A DNA stretch of 64,000 nt from Catonella massiliensis (GTDB lineage: Bacteria; Bacillota; Clostridia; Lachnospirales; Lachnospiraceae), in the NCBI RefSeq assembly GCF_016651435.1, contig NZ_JAEPRJ010000001.1, positions 2,232,001 through 2,296,000 of the forward strand, given 5' to 3'. A model generated the notes under the pieces. That model saw only the letters and a list, made by a program, of their open reading frames with translations, had not been told where the DNA came from and ran no database searches. Below are positions 16,614 to 25,805 of the stretch, piece after piece (positions within the stretch are counted from its first letter, which is position 1; the number at the start of each line of letters is the position of its first letter). Made by a program: the position numbers and the translations under genes.

Positions 16614-18029
16614 ATGATTCAGTTTGGAACAGGCGGTTGGCGCGAAATAATAGGTGATAAGTTTACAAGAGAAAATATACATAGAGTAGCGCATGCCTTA
16701 AGTTCTATGAAGGAAGTAAAAAAAGTAGTTATAGGTTATGATAGAAGATTCTTGTCTAAGGAAGCCTGCTTTTGGTTCATAGAGGCTTTGGCAAGCCACA
16801 ATATTAAGTCTTTATTCATTGACGGCTCTTCACCTACCCCTCTCATTATGTTTGCTACCAAGCTAATGGGAGCCGATTTTGGAGTTGCCATAACTGCAAG
16901 CCACAATCCTGCCATTTACAATGGCATAAAGATATTTACTTCAGACGGTAATGATGCTCCCTTAGAAACAACTGACAGATTATCTGAAATTGCAAACAAC
17001 GTTTCAGAGGAAGAGCTAAATAATACCAGGAAGTTTTATGAAGTCGAGCACAGTAATTTGTTTGAAAAAATCCATCCTTTCAATGATTATATTGATTCCA
17101 TCTTAAATTCGTTAAATGTGGATGCCATAAGAAATGCCCATTTAAGAATAGCTATAGACCCTATGTATGGAGTTTCTGAAAGTGCGCTTATAACATTGCT
17201 TTCAAGCGTAAGATGTGAAACCACTATAATAAACGGACAGCACGACACTCTCTTTGGCGGAAGGCTTCCAAGCCCTGCTTCAGCTTCCCTCCACAGGCTT
17301 ATGGACCTTGTACTACAAAAGCAGTACAATCTTGGAGTAGCTACAGACGGCGATGCAGACCGCATAGGAATAATTGATGAGCTAGGCAATTTCATTCATC
17401 CTAATACCCTGCTTTGCCTCTTGTACTACTATCTTCTGGAGTTCAAGCATTGGAAGGGTGCTGTGGTAAGAAACATCGCCACCACACATATGCTTGATAA
17501 AATCGCTGAAAAATACGGTGAAAAATGTATAGAATCCAATGTAGGCTTTAAGTATATATCTGAAAACATGAGAAAGTACGATGCCATAATAGGTGGCGAA
17601 TCAAGTGGCGGACTTACCGTAAAGGGACATATAGGTGGAAAAGACGGTATATATGCAGCTGCGTTGCTCATTGAGATGATATGTGTGACAAAGAAGAGCA
17701 TTCATACCTTGGCTAAAGAACTTGAAGAAATGTTTGGCACCTTTTATTTTAGCGAAAATGACTACAGATTCACTCCTGAAAAAAAGGCTAATTTAGTTAA
17801 AATGCTTTTTGAAGAAGAAAAAATACCTGCATACGAAAATATAGAAAAAGCTTATTATGCAGATGGGCTTAAGGTATTATTTAAGGATGGTTCCTGGATT
17901 ATAGCACGATTCTCCGGTACAGAGCCTGTTCTTAGAATATTTGCAGAAGCAGGCAGCCGTGATAAGACAGACGAATATGTAAAAATGATGGAAGACTTGC
18001 TTGATATCAAGGAAGATGAAAAGATATAA
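16614..18029 (+). CDS. Phosphoglucomutase/phosphomannomutase family protein
   Basis: 471-residue cytosolic alpha-D-phosphohexomutase that would interconvert sugar 1- and 6-phosphates. Phospho-serine S96 lies in ITASHNPAIYNG, the metal loop is DGDADRIG, the sugar-binding loop GGESSGGL, and the phosphate-binding loop ends in RFSGTEPVLRIFAE. AAGGAGGATGG precedes the ATG. Divergently transcribed from the transporter and sensor operon that ends in a sugar-phosphatase-like gene, which supports a shared pathway. Substrate (glucose, mannose or glucosamine phosphate) is not decided by sequence. Confidence 0.9.
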   Translation: MIQFGTGGWREIIGDKFTRENIHRVAHALSSMKEVKKVVIGYDRRFLSKEACFWFIEALASHNIKSLFIDGSSPTPLIMFATKLMGADFGVAITASHNPAIYNGIKIFTSDGNDAPLETTDRLSEIANNVSEEELNNTRKFYEVEHSNLFEKIHPFNDYIDSILNSLNVDAIRNAHLRIAIDPMYGVSESALITLLSSVRCETTIINGQHDTLFGGRLPSPASASLHRLMDLVLQKQYNLGVATDGDADRIGIIDELGNFIHPNTLLCLLYYYLLEFKHWKGAVVRNIATTHMLDKIAEKYGEKCIESNVGFKYISENMRKYDAIIGGESSGGLTVKGHIGGKDGIYAAALLIEMICVTKKSIHTLAKELEEMFGTFYFSENDYRFTPEKKANLVKMLFEEEKIPAYENIEKAYYADGLKVLFKDGSWIIARFSGTEPVLRIFAEAGSRDKTDEYVKMMEDLLDIKEDEKI

Positions 18030-18053
18030 ATAAAAATAGTTTATTAGAGTTCA

Positions 18054-18088
18054 AAGCCCCCTATGCGAAAGCAGCATAGAGGGCTTTT
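18054..18088 (+). terminator. Terminator after the phosphohexomutase
   Basis: Stem AAGCCCcCTATGC / GCATAGaGGGCTT with a 7-nt loop and a TTTT run. It lies between convergent genes; on the minus strand the T-run is short, so it mainly serves the plus strand. Confidence 0.85.
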
Positions 18089-18107
18089 GCTATTATGTGA
18101 GAAGCAT

Positions 18108-18911
18108 TTACTGTAAATCAAGTTTTCTCTTCATTACAAATACACTGCCAGCAGACATAATTGCTATTCCGATAACCTCTGCTGCTATTCCACAGTATGA
18201 CAGGGCGTTTATCACATCTCCCGGAAGTCTGTCTACGCCAAATATTGTTTGTGCAAGTTCTGAGTTTGCAAGAGATACAAGCACTATCACTCCGGCTATC
18301 TGCAATGCTGTTGTAATTCCCCAGTATGCAAGTATAGAGCCAAGTATAGGATGAGCCTTCCAGTTCTGTCCGATGGATATACAGAGAAAGATGAGGGCGA
18401 AGGCCGAAATTACCGAAAGAATAGCTCCTACTGCCAGAAGGAAGGCTGTGTACCCTGTTATGTTCTTCATTGTAAATAGATGAACTAAATCACTTAACTC
18501 AACCTTATTTGCAAGAATAAACTCATTTCCAATTCTGGTAAGAGGATAAACTAGGCTTACTACTGCGGTTATAAGTGCACCAACACTTGAAGAAGTAAGG
18601 ATTGCTATGTAAATGGACGACTTCTTCACAGGAAGAGTATGAGTGAGATAGCCTTCAACAGAGTAGACTTTTCTGTAAAACCTTACGGCAAAAATTATAA
18701 ATATGATGATATTTACCGCTATTATAGAAAAGATGTATATTGCTCCAAACGCTCCAAACATCGTCTGGAATACAGTTCCACTCAACACTCCCGAATTGTA
18801 AACACTCTCAAATACTATTGAAAGCAGGTGCATACCAAGAATGATAATATTGATTAATAAAAGTAATCTTCCTATATTTCTGAATTCATTTTTAATTAAT
18901 TTGCCTAACAT
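18108..18911 (-). CDS. ABC-2 type transporter permease
   Basis: 267 residues with six hydrophobic segments and no cytosolic domain. Not recognised beyond the ABC-2-like membrane family, but it overlaps by 7 nt an ABC ATPase gene and follows a YtrA regulator, the same arrangement as B. subtilis ytrABC-type operons, which respond to cell-wall-active antibiotics. Substrate unknown. Confidence 0.75.
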   Translation of the reverse strand: MLGKLIKNEFRNIGRLLLLINIIILGMHLLSIVFESVYNSGVLSGTVFQTMFGAFGAIYIFSIIAVNIIIFIIFAVRFYRKVYSVEGYLTHTLPVKKSSIYIAILTSSSVGALITAVVSLVYPLTRIGNEFILANKVELSDLVHLFTMKNITGYTAFLLAVGAILSVISAFALIFLCISIGQNWKAHPILGSILAYWGITTALQIAGVIVLVSLANSELAQTIFGVDRLPGDVINALSYCGIAAEVIGIAIMSAGSVFVMKRKLDLQ

Positions 18912-19603
18912 GCGAATACCTCCCTAAATAATCCGTCTATGGATTTTCCTTCTTTTTCCCTTATATTCTCTGCACTGTCACTTAGTACTATATTTCCCTC
19001 CTTGATAAATACTACATCATCAAGGATTTTCTCTATCTCAGATATAAGGTGGGTAGCTATAATTACAGTTGCACCAGGATTGATGTTATTTAGTATTGTT
19101 CTAAGGATATAGTCTCTTGCGGCAGGATCCACGCCTGCTATAGGCTCATCAAGTACATATACCTTTGCAGCCCTGCTCATAACGAGGATGAGCTGTGCCT
19201 TTTCTCTATTTCCCTTTGAAAGGAACTTAAACTTCTGATTTGGGTCTATGTTTAAGCTTGCAAGCATTGAAAGTGCTTTTTCCCTGTCAAAGTCAGCATA
19301 AAAATCTGCAAAAAGCTTTGTACACTCATTAAAACTCATTTCATCTCCAAGGTAGTCCTTATCAGGAAGATATGAAACCACTGACTTTGTGTGTATTCCC
19401 GGTAAATCCCCATCTATTCTTAGTTCTCCTGAGGTAGGAGTGAGGAGGTCGTTTAGAAGCTTAATTAAAGTAGTTTTGCCGCTTCCGTTAGGTCCTAAGA
19501 GGCCTACTATCCTACCCTCTTCAAAGTTTAGGTTGATTTCATTAAGAGCAACCTTTCTTCCATATCTCTTTGTAAGTGACTTACACTCTATTATATTTCC
19601 CAT
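18905..19603 (-). CDS. ABC transporter ATP-binding protein (YtrB-like)
   Basis: 232-residue single ABC domain. Walker A GPNGSGKTT around residues 36-44, a degenerate signature LSKGNREKAQ as in YtrB/drug-export ATPases, Walker B VYVLDEPIAGVDP, switch histidine in IIATHLISE. Second gene of the YtrA operon, 16 nt after the regulator. Confidence 0.9.
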   Translation of the reverse strand: MGNIIECKSLTKRYGRKVALNEINLNFEEGRIVGLLGPNGSGKTTLIKLLNDLLTPTSGELRIDGDLPGIHTKSVVSYLPDKDYLGDEMSFNECTKLFADFYADFDREKALSMLASLNIDPNQKFKFLSKGNREKAQLILVMSRAAKVYVLDEPIAGVDPAARDYILRTILNNINPGATVIIATHLISEIEKILDDVVFIKEGNIVLSDSAENIREKEGKSIDGLFREVFAC

Positions 19604-19619
19604 TTTACATTCCTTTCTC

Positions 19620-19979
19620 TTAAGCCTTGTATTCGGCTATTAAGCTTTGTATCTCTTCCATGCTGTAGCCAAGTTCCTTCATATAGATCATACACCTTGA
19701 TATCTCACTCTCGGCCATAGCCTTTTTGGTGCTCTTAATCTTCTCCACATCTTCAGTAACTGTTCTTCCTGTACTTCTCATAGTAACTAGGAGTTCCTCC
19801 CTTTCAAGTTCACTTAGTGCCTTCTGCATTGTATTTGCATTTACCTCAGCTTCTGCAGCAAGCTCTCGCACTGAGGGTATTCTATCTCCTGCCTTGTACA
19901 CCTCAGTAACTATCCTTCGCCTTATTTCGTTCATAAGCTGAGGATAGATAGGTAATCCTTCATCCAATACCCAAGCCAT
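19620..19979 (-). CDS. GntR-family regulator, YtrA subfamily
   Basis: 119 residues: a winged helix-turn-helix (PIYPQLMNEIRRRIVTEVYKAGDRIPSVRELA, then VNANTMQKALSELEREELL) with only a short C-terminal dimerisation tail, the YtrA hallmark. These repress their own operon of ABC-2 transporter genes. A palindrome over the -10 and start region is a ready operator. Strong AAAGGAGG before the ATG. Confidence 0.92.
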   Translation of the reverse strand: MAWVLDEGLPIYPQLMNEIRRRIVTEVYKAGDRIPSVRELAAEAEVNANTMQKALSELEREELLVTMRSTGRTVTEDVEKIKSTKKAMAESEISRCMIYMKELGYSMEEIQSLIAEYKA

Positions 19980-20022
19980 CCGGAACCTCCTTTCTATTTT
20001 TACAGCTGTATTTTTGTCTTGT

Positions 20023-20068
20023 TGTATTATGTACTTAATACAGTATCACATTGATACGTTTCTGTCAA
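20023..20068 (-). promoter_or_regulatory. ytrA-like promoter with two palindromes
   Basis: TTGACA (20063-20068), 17-nt spacer, TACTGT (20040-20045) on the minus strand. TGTATTA/TAATACA with a 6-nt centre (20023-20042) covers the -10 and start site. GTATCA/TGATAC with a 3-nt centre (20043-20057) fills the spacer. The first is the better candidate for autorepression. The remaining gap up to 20218 is AT-rich with nothing recognisable. Confidence 0.65.
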
Positions 20069-20218
20069 GAAGTTTTTTAAATATTTTTTATATTCGTTAT
20101 AAATATCACACTACAAAGACCTATCCATCCGTTTTTATGCCTTCAATACCTATTTTAGAAAAATAATAAAACTTACAATCTACTCTCTAACAAAAAAATG
20201 AATTAAAATTGTTAGCGC

Positions 20219-20256
20219 AAAAAAGATACCACATCATCAGTGACATGGTATCTTTT
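20219..20256 (-). terminator. Conserved-loop terminator, copy 1 (after GH32 gene)
   Basis: AAAAGATACCA pairs perfectly with TGGTATCTTTT around a 16-nt-class loop containing ACATCATCAGTGAC. A-run and T-run on both sides make it bidirectional. Near-identical copies lie at 27027-27060 and 28350-28383. Confidence 0.82.
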
Positions 20257-20328
20257 AATCCTTCTCTTATTTAATTTTCATTTAATAATACAAGCGTCAA
20301 ATATTATCGAAATGCATATGGATTAATA

Positions 20329-21711
20329 TTAACAAATCTCGTAAAACTCTGCCCTTAAATCACCATCAATCACTATCTTTTCATAAGGATTATTAGGATA
20401 TACAGAGGCTGACATAGGTATGAGACCACCGTCAGCAAAGACTTCAATGAAAGCTGTATCAAATATTATTTCAGTCTTATTATTCGTACAGTCTAATCTT
20501 CTTGCCCTTAATATACTGTATTCTTCGCTAGCAAAAACACTATTAAACTCTTTCAATCCTGCATTTGATCTATCAAGGATAATTTCGTTATCAGCAATCT
20601 CAACTATTATCTCTTCTCCACTTTCATTACAAAGCCTTGCTTTACCTTTACCTTCCAGCAAAAGACCAAAGCAATCCGTGCCAAGTCTGAAGTCTTTCCC
20701 TATCTCACGCCTTGAAGTTTTGTACCTGTCAATACCCTGAGGAATAGATCTAAGCCTCAAACCTTCTGTTGTCTTAACCATTTCTACCTTTCTGGCTAAT
20801 GTCATCTTACCCCTAAATTCAGTGCTAGGAGTTTCATTTGCATAGGCCCAGTTATCAGCCCACCCCATAGTCACCTTTTCTTCTAGATTCTGGAAGGTTA
20901 CAGGCGCATAATTATCAGTTCCAAAGTCAAGCATCAAAGGCTCTTTAAACTTTTCAGTATCTACAAATGTAGAACCATCAAAGTCCCCGATATAATACTG
21001 AGTCACGTGGCTCATAAAGTGCCCGCCTTCTGCCAATGGTTTCCCCTTTTTATCTTTTGGAACAATAATACTGACTATAAGCACCCACTTAGTGCCTGCT
21101 TCCGTCTCTATCGGAAAACAATCAGGGCATTCACAGATACCGCCAAAGCCATTAACTCCTGCCTTAAAGGAGCCTGTTTTCCTCCAATCTTTCAGATTGC
21201 GGCTAAAGTAAAAATCCACTTCTTCTCCGCCTGCAACCACAAAGCTATATCCCTTCATTATAGGATTGTAAAATACCTTAGGGTCTCTGAAATCATTTTT
21301 CTCATCATTTACCACGACCGGATTCCCATAGTATTTTTCAAAGTGCTCGTAGTCTGTGCTGTATGCTATACTCTGAACCTCCTCTCCTTCAAGAGAGTGA
21401 TTTGTATAAACCGCAACCAAAGGAGGCTTTCCCTCTTTTCCAAAGCCGGATATATTCTCCTTATCATAGACTGTGGAACCAGAGAAAATATAGCCCAGTT
21501 CATCAGGATATAGCGCTATGGGCTTATGTTCCCAGTGTATCAAGTCCCTCGTCACCGCATGCCCCCAGTGCATAGGTCCCCAGTTGGCTGCATCAGGATA
21601 ATGTTGGTAAAAGAGGTGATACTCACCGTTTAGATATACCATTCCATTCGGATCATTAATCCAGTTTTTTGGTGCAGTAAAATGAACTTTCGGTCTAAAA
21701 TCCTTTCCCAT
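20329..21711 (-). CDS. GH32 beta-fructosidase (intracellular sucrose/fructan hydrolase)
   Basis: 460 residues, no signal peptide, so it acts on imported sugar. The nucleophile D20 lies in WINDPNG, the transition-state stabiliser in FRDP (141-144) and the acid/base E194 in ECPDCF, all classic GH32 positions. A C-terminal beta-sandwich follows. Cleaves terminal fructose from sucrose, sucrose-6-phosphate or short fructo-oligosaccharides. The neighbouring non-PTS transporter favours fructo-oligosaccharides or sucrose over sucrose-6-phosphate. AGAAAGGAA before the ATG. Separated from the binding-protein gene by a terminator, so its level may be lower or separately controlled. Confidence 0.92.
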   Translation of the reverse strand: MGKDFRPKVHFTAPKNWINDPNGMVYLNGEYHLFYQHYPDAANWGPMHWGHAVTRDLIHWEHKPIALYPDELGYIFSGSTVYDKENISGFGKEGKPPLVAVYTNHSLEGEEVQSIAYSTDYEHFEKYYGNPVVVNDEKNDFRDPKVFYNPIMKGYSFVVAGGEEVDFYFSRNLKDWRKTGSFKAGVNGFGGICECPDCFPIETEAGTKWVLIVSIIVPKDKKGKPLAEGGHFMSHVTQYYIGDFDGSTFVDTEKFKEPLMLDFGTDNYAPVTFQNLEEKVTMGWADNWAYANETPSTEFRGKMTLARKVEMVKTTEGLRLRSIPQGIDRYKTSRREIGKDFRLGTDCFGLLLEGKGKARLCNESGEEIIVEIADNEIILDRSNAGLKEFNSVFASEEYSILRARRLDCTNNKTEIIFDTAFIEVFADGGLIPMSASVYPNNPYEKIVIDGDLRAEFYEIC

Positions 21712-21726
21712 AGATATTCCTTTCTT

Positions 21727-21765
21727 AAAAAAGGGTTATCAGACAAGTTTTACCTGACAACCCTT
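21727..21765 (-). terminator. Terminator between binding-protein and GH32 genes
   Basis: On the minus strand AAGGGTTgTCAG pairs with CTGAtAACCCTT around an 11-nt loop, followed by TTTTTT. It lies inside the apparent transporter-GH32 operon. Confidence 0.82.
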
Positions 21766-21802
21766 AATGATTACAATAATGATATTTTACATCAGTCTGA
21801 CA

Positions 21803-23605
21803 CTACTTGCTTGTTCTGTCTACAGCTGTCTGGTAGATGCTTACAAGTTCTTCTACACCTGCAGCCTTAAGTTCTTCAAGATATGAATTCCAATTATCAT
21901 CAGTAACACCGCCAGTTACCCACTGGTTGATATATCTGTCAACTATATCTGAGATAGTAGGCTGAATCTGTGCAAGTCTCGAAAGCTCTTCGGTAGTCAT
22001 CAGTACTCTTGGAATAGTCTCGTATTCCTTCATTATTTCCTCTTTACCGTTTACCTTCTGATTCTCAAGGAGCTGAACAGCATCATAAGCATATCCTGCT
22101 ACTTTATCATAGTACTCATTAAGAACAACCATAGAGCCACGGCAAGGTGTTGAATTTACACGAGCCTCACCGAAGTTTTTATACTCTGTCTGAGCAACAT
22201 ATCTTCCCTTATCATCAAGAGGTGTTCTAAGAACTCCCTTATCATCTTTCTTGTAGTTGTAGCCTTCTGCTCCCCAGTTAGACTGAATGGATATTGCAGG
22301 ATCTCCTACCATATAATCAACAAATCTCGCAACTACGTGTGGGAATTTACAACTTGTTGTAATCGCTGTATCAGAAGAGTCCTGAAGCTCTGAATAATTA
22401 TTTTCAAAGCCTGTGCTGCCCTTTGTTCCCTTAAGTCTAGGAACAGCCACATACTCATCATGTACGTCAAGATTGCTTATTTCCTGATCTGTCCAGGTAC
22501 CAAAGCATCCTATCCTTGCTACATCTTCCTTGATGAGAGATGACTGATAAGCTGCACTTGCATCTGATTCAAAAGAGCCATTCCAAATAAGCTTCTCCTT
22601 ATTTAACATATTGAAGAAGGCTGCTGTATCCTTAAATGCAGGATCCATAGCAGTAAATGTAACCTTACCGTCTATAAGTCTTAAGTGGTCGGCATAAGCA
22701 TTACCACCACAGTATGAGTCTGCCTGACCAAATGCACCCGTAAAACGATAGAACATGTTGTAAGAACCGAAGGTATCATTTGCACCAAACCAAGTAGCCA
22801 TAGGAATCTCATCAGCCTTACCATTGCCATTAAGATCGCCACCATCTCTAAAAGCCTTGAGGCAGTCTACCCACTCATCAACGGTAGTAGGTACCTTTTT
22901 ACCCACCTTATCAAGCCAGTTCTTGTTAATAAGAAGAGGTCCACCTGTAAGTACAAGTCCATACATTTCCTCTATATAAGGGAACCCGTAAGTATGCCCA
23001 TCAGGAGCCTTAATCTCTGTCCAGTAAGTAGGATGAGCGTCAAGTATCTTCTTTACACTAGGCATATAGTTGTTTATAAGATTCTCAGTAGGAATGAAAA
23101 TATCCTGGTCTGCATACTGAACTACAATATTGCCGGACTTACCATCACCAAAATTCCAGAACACATCCGGAAGGTCATCACCTGAAGCTAACATAAGGTT
23201 TATCTTCTCCTGTGCTCCCTCACCAGGAATAGGCTTCCAGTCAAATTCTACACCTGTATCCTCAGCCCACTTTTTAACCATCGCAAGCTCGCCCGGAGCA
23301 ACTACTCTATCTGCAGAGTTAACAAGAAGCATAGATATCTTGCCATATTTTTCTTCAAAGGCCTTAGGATCCTTGATTATAGGCAGAGTCCCATCCAAGT
23401 TGATGATACCTGCATCTACAGCTTCCTTTTCTTCAGCTGTAAGCTCACCTGACGCTGTGCTTCCTGATGCTGTACTTCCCGAAGCAGCACTCTTAGCGGC
23501 ACTTCCTGAGTCCTTTTTACTGTCAGCGTTGCCACCACAACCTGATAACAAGCTTACTACAAGTGTCATACAGGTTAACATTGATAATAATTTTTTTCCT
23601 TTCAT
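21803..23605 (-). CDS. Oligosaccharide-binding lipoprotein (LplA/YtcQ type)
   Basis: 600-residue extracellular solute-binding protein. Lipobox LSGC near residue 23 after a hydrophobic core, a Ser/Ala/Gly-rich linker with repeated ASGST, then an extended type I sugar-binding fold (large size is typical of the LplA group). Directly downstream of two LplC/LplB permeases and followed by the GH32 gene, so fructo-oligosaccharides or sucrose are the likely ligands. Confidence 0.88.
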   Translation of the reverse strand: MKGKKLLSMLTCMTLVVSLLSGCGGNADSKKDSGSAAKSAASGSTASGSTASGELTAEEKEAVDAGIINLDGTLPIIKDPKAFEEKYGKISMLLVNSADRVVAPGELAMVKKWAEDTGVEFDWKPIPGEGAQEKINLMLASGDDLPDVFWNFGDGKSGNIVVQYADQDIFIPTENLINNYMPSVKKILDAHPTYWTEIKAPDGHTYGFPYIEEMYGLVLTGGPLLINKNWLDKVGKKVPTTVDEWVDCLKAFRDGGDLNGNGKADEIPMATWFGANDTFGSYNMFYRFTGAFGQADSYCGGNAYADHLRLIDGKVTFTAMDPAFKDTAAFFNMLNKEKLIWNGSFESDASAAYQSSLIKEDVARIGCFGTWTDQEISNLDVHDEYVAVPRLKGTKGSTGFENNYSELQDSSDTAITTSCKFPHVVARFVDYMVGDPAISIQSNWGAEGYNYKKDDKGVLRTPLDDKGRYVAQTEYKNFGEARVNSTPCRGSMVVLNEYYDKVAGYAYDAVQLLENQKVNGKEEIMKEYETIPRVLMTTEELSRLAQIQPTISDIVDRYINQWVTGGVTDDNWNSYLEELKAAGVEELVSIYQTAVDRTSK

Positions 23606-23679
23606 TCTTCTCTCCTTTTTACTCTACTAAATATAGTTTTATACTTGAACCCGATACGGGCTAAATATACAGCGTTTTC

Positions 23680-24579
23680 TTAACCCTTTACTGCACCAAT
23701 TGTTACACCCTTTGCGAAGTATTTCTGTAAGAAAGGATAAGCTGCAAGCAGTGGAACTGCTGAAGCCACTACTATACAGTATTTAAGCTGTTCCGCCAGT
23801 TTTTGCTTGGTAACCATCGCATCACCTGATGAACCCATCTGATTTGCCTGATTCATGAGCACTAGGTTACGAAGCACGACCTGAAGTGGCATTTTGTCAT
23901 CATCCTGCAGGTACATCAGTGCATTAAAGAACTGATTCCACATTGCAGTAGCGTAAAAGAGACACATAACTGCAATTATAGTTGTGGAAATAGGTATGGC
24001 TATTTCAAAAAAGAATCTAAAGTCAGAGCAGCCATCTACTTTTGCTGCTTCAAGAAGTTCTCCAGGTATACCTGCTTCAAAGAATGAGCGGCATACAATG
24101 AGGTTATAAGCAGATACCGCCACAGGCAGCACCATTGCCCAGATACTGTTGTATATGCCAAGGTTCTTTATGGTAAGATATAGAGGTATAATTCCACCAC
24201 TAAAAAACATTGTAAATGTAAATACAAAGATAAGTCCCCTTCTTCCCGGTAAGTCCTTTCTGGACAATGCATATCCGGCAGGAATCGTCGTTATCAACGA
24301 AGTAATCGAGCCAACAACAGTATAGAGAATTGTATTTCCATATGCAGTCCAAAGCGGTTTATACTTTAATGTGGTTTCATAACCTTTTAGATACAGCTTT
24401 TCAATGAATAACAAAGGCTTTCCTGAGTTTACTATAACCGGATCTGTCATAGATGCAATTACAACATAGTAAATAGGATAAATAATAACCAGGCAGATTG
24501 TAATCATAATAATAGCATTCACTATTCCGAACACTCTCTCACCTGTAGACATCTTCATTCTTGTCTTAACAGTACTCAT
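23680..24579 (-). CDS. Sugar ABC transporter permease (LplC/YtcP type)
   Basis: 299 residues with six membrane segments, an EAA loop (PGELLEAAKVDGCSDFRFFFEIAIP) and the family C-terminus FLQKYFAKGVTIGAVKG. Pairs with the LplB-type permease 15 nt upstream. No ATPase gene is present in this cluster, so a shared MsmX/MsmK-type ATPase elsewhere probably powers it. Confidence 0.92.
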   Translation of the reverse strand: MSTVKTRMKMSTGERVFGIVNAIIMITICLVIIYPIYYVVIASMTDPVIVNSGKPLLFIEKLYLKGYETTLKYKPLWTAYGNTILYTVVGSITSLITTIPAGYALSRKDLPGRRGLIFVFTFTMFFSGGIIPLYLTIKNLGIYNSIWAMVLPVAVSAYNLIVCRSFFEAGIPGELLEAAKVDGCSDFRFFFEIAIPISTTIIAVMCLFYATAMWNQFFNALMYLQDDDKMPLQVVLRNLVLMNQANQMGSSGDAMVTKQKLAEQLKYCIVVASAVPLLAAYPFLQKYFAKGVTIGAVKG

Positions 24580-24594
24580 TTTAGCTCTCCTCTC

Positions 24595-25569
24595 TTAGAA
24601 TATACTTATACTGCTCACCTTTTTAGCTATTTTATTAGCTAAAACCAAAATGATAAAGTTTACAACTGAGTTAAACAAACCAACCGCAGTTGCAAAACTG
24701 TACTGTGCAGTCTGCAAGCCGACCTTATACACATAGGTTGAAATAAGTTCGCTCACAATTGTGTTAGAACCATTCTGCATAAGAAAAGCTTTTTCATAAC
24801 CTACATTCATTATGTTACCAACCTGAAGTATTAACATCAGGATAATTGTAGGCAATATCATTGGTATATCTATGAAAAGAATTCTTTGAAATCTTGATGC
24901 CCCATCTATCTTGGCAGCCTCGTAAAAATCAGGACTAATTGCAGTAAGTGCTGCAATAAAAATAACTGCGTTAAAGCCCATAGTCTGCCATATATTTGAG
25001 CCTATAAAGAGTGTCCTGAACCATTCAGGGAGTGATGTAAATAAAGTTTCCTTACCTCCTGCACTCTTGATAAGATTATTTACTACTCCATTTGCAGAAA
25101 AGAATACAGTTATAATACTTACAATAACTACGTTTGACATAAAGTAAGGTGCGTAGCTGATTGTCTGTATGGTCTTTTTAACCTTATCTCTCTGAATCTG
25201 GTTTAAAAGAAGTGCAAATATAATAGGTATAGGAAAGGCAATAATAAGACTTTCCAAACTTATAAGTACTGTGTTCTTTATAGCGTTCACCGCTATTGAA
25301 GTACTAAAAAACTGTGTAAAATATTTGAAAATCGGATTAGCCCAAGGGCTACCAACAATTCCCAGTCTTCCCTTATATTCCTTAAAGGCAATAATAAGTC
25401 CATACATAGGATAATAGGCAAATACTACCGCCCATATTAGAGCAGGAAGCAGCAATATGTACAATTGCCATGCTTTCAGTACATTTTTGAAGTCAGCTGC
25501 TCTCTCTTTTGAGGTCTTACGTCTTTTTTTAACAGAATTAGAAGCTTCTTCTTTTGGACTTTTTTCCAT
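24595..25569 (-). CDS. Sugar ABC transporter permease (LplB/YteP type)
   Basis: 324 residues, long charged N-terminus, six membrane segments, EAA loop SPDFYEAAKIDGASRFQRILFIDIP. I start it at 25569 (MEKSPKEEA): AAGGAGAGAGGGA lies just before it, while an ATG 13 codons earlier falls right at the predicted transcription start and has no ribosome site. First gene of the permease-permease-binding protein-GH32 unit. Confidence 0.9.
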   Translation of the reverse strand: MEKSPKEEASNSVKKRRKTSKERAADFKNVLKAWQLYILLLPALIWAVVFAYYPMYGLIIAFKEYKGRLGIVGSPWANPIFKYFTQFFSTSIAVNAIKNTVLISLESLIIAFPIPIIFALLLNQIQRDKVKKTIQTISYAPYFMSNVVIVSIITVFFSANGVVNNLIKSAGGKETLFTSLPEWFRTLFIGSNIWQTMGFNAVIFIAALTAISPDFYEAAKIDGASRFQRILFIDIPMILPTIILMLILQVGNIMNVGYEKAFLMQNGSNTIVSELISTYVYKVGLQTAQYSFATAVGLFNSVVNFIILVLANKIAKKVSSISIF

Positions 25570-25614
25570 TCCCTCTCTCCTTTTCTTTTGTTGTGGAAAC
25601 CTTTTCATAATTTT

Positions 25615-25643
25615 ATCATAGTCAAAATACCCAAAAATGTCAA
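25615..25643 (-). promoter_or_regulatory. Promoter of the fructoside transporter operon
   Basis: TTGACA (25638-25643), 17-nt spacer, TATGAT (25615-25620) on the minus strand. Transcription would start near 25608, which supports the downstream start codon chosen for the permease. Confidence 0.75.
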
Positions 25644-25661
25644 TATGTTTTTATTATTTTT

Positions 25662-25679
25662 TCATTAATCCATTAATGA
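25662..25679. promoter_or_regulatory. 18-bp palindrome upstream of the transporter promoter
   Basis: TCATTAAT and ATTAATGA are perfect inverted arms with a CC centre, 18 nt upstream of the -35. It could bind the adjacent LacI-family regulator, but it lacks the central CG of usual LacI-family operators. Confidence 0.4.
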
Positions 25680-25752
25680 TATTTATTGTTCATCTATTAA
25701 TTGTGTGCATTGTTTTAATTTTTATATCATTTTATACAATTTATTTGTGTAT

Positions 25753-25783
25753 AAAAAAAGACAAGGAGTTGACTCTTGTCTTT
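25753..25783 (-). terminator. Terminator after the LacI-family regulator
   Basis: On the minus strand AAAGACAAG pairs with CTTGTCTTT around an 8-nt loop, followed by TTTTTTT. Confidence 0.85.
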
Positions 25784-25805
25784 ATATGGAAATACGTGGA
25801 ACGGA

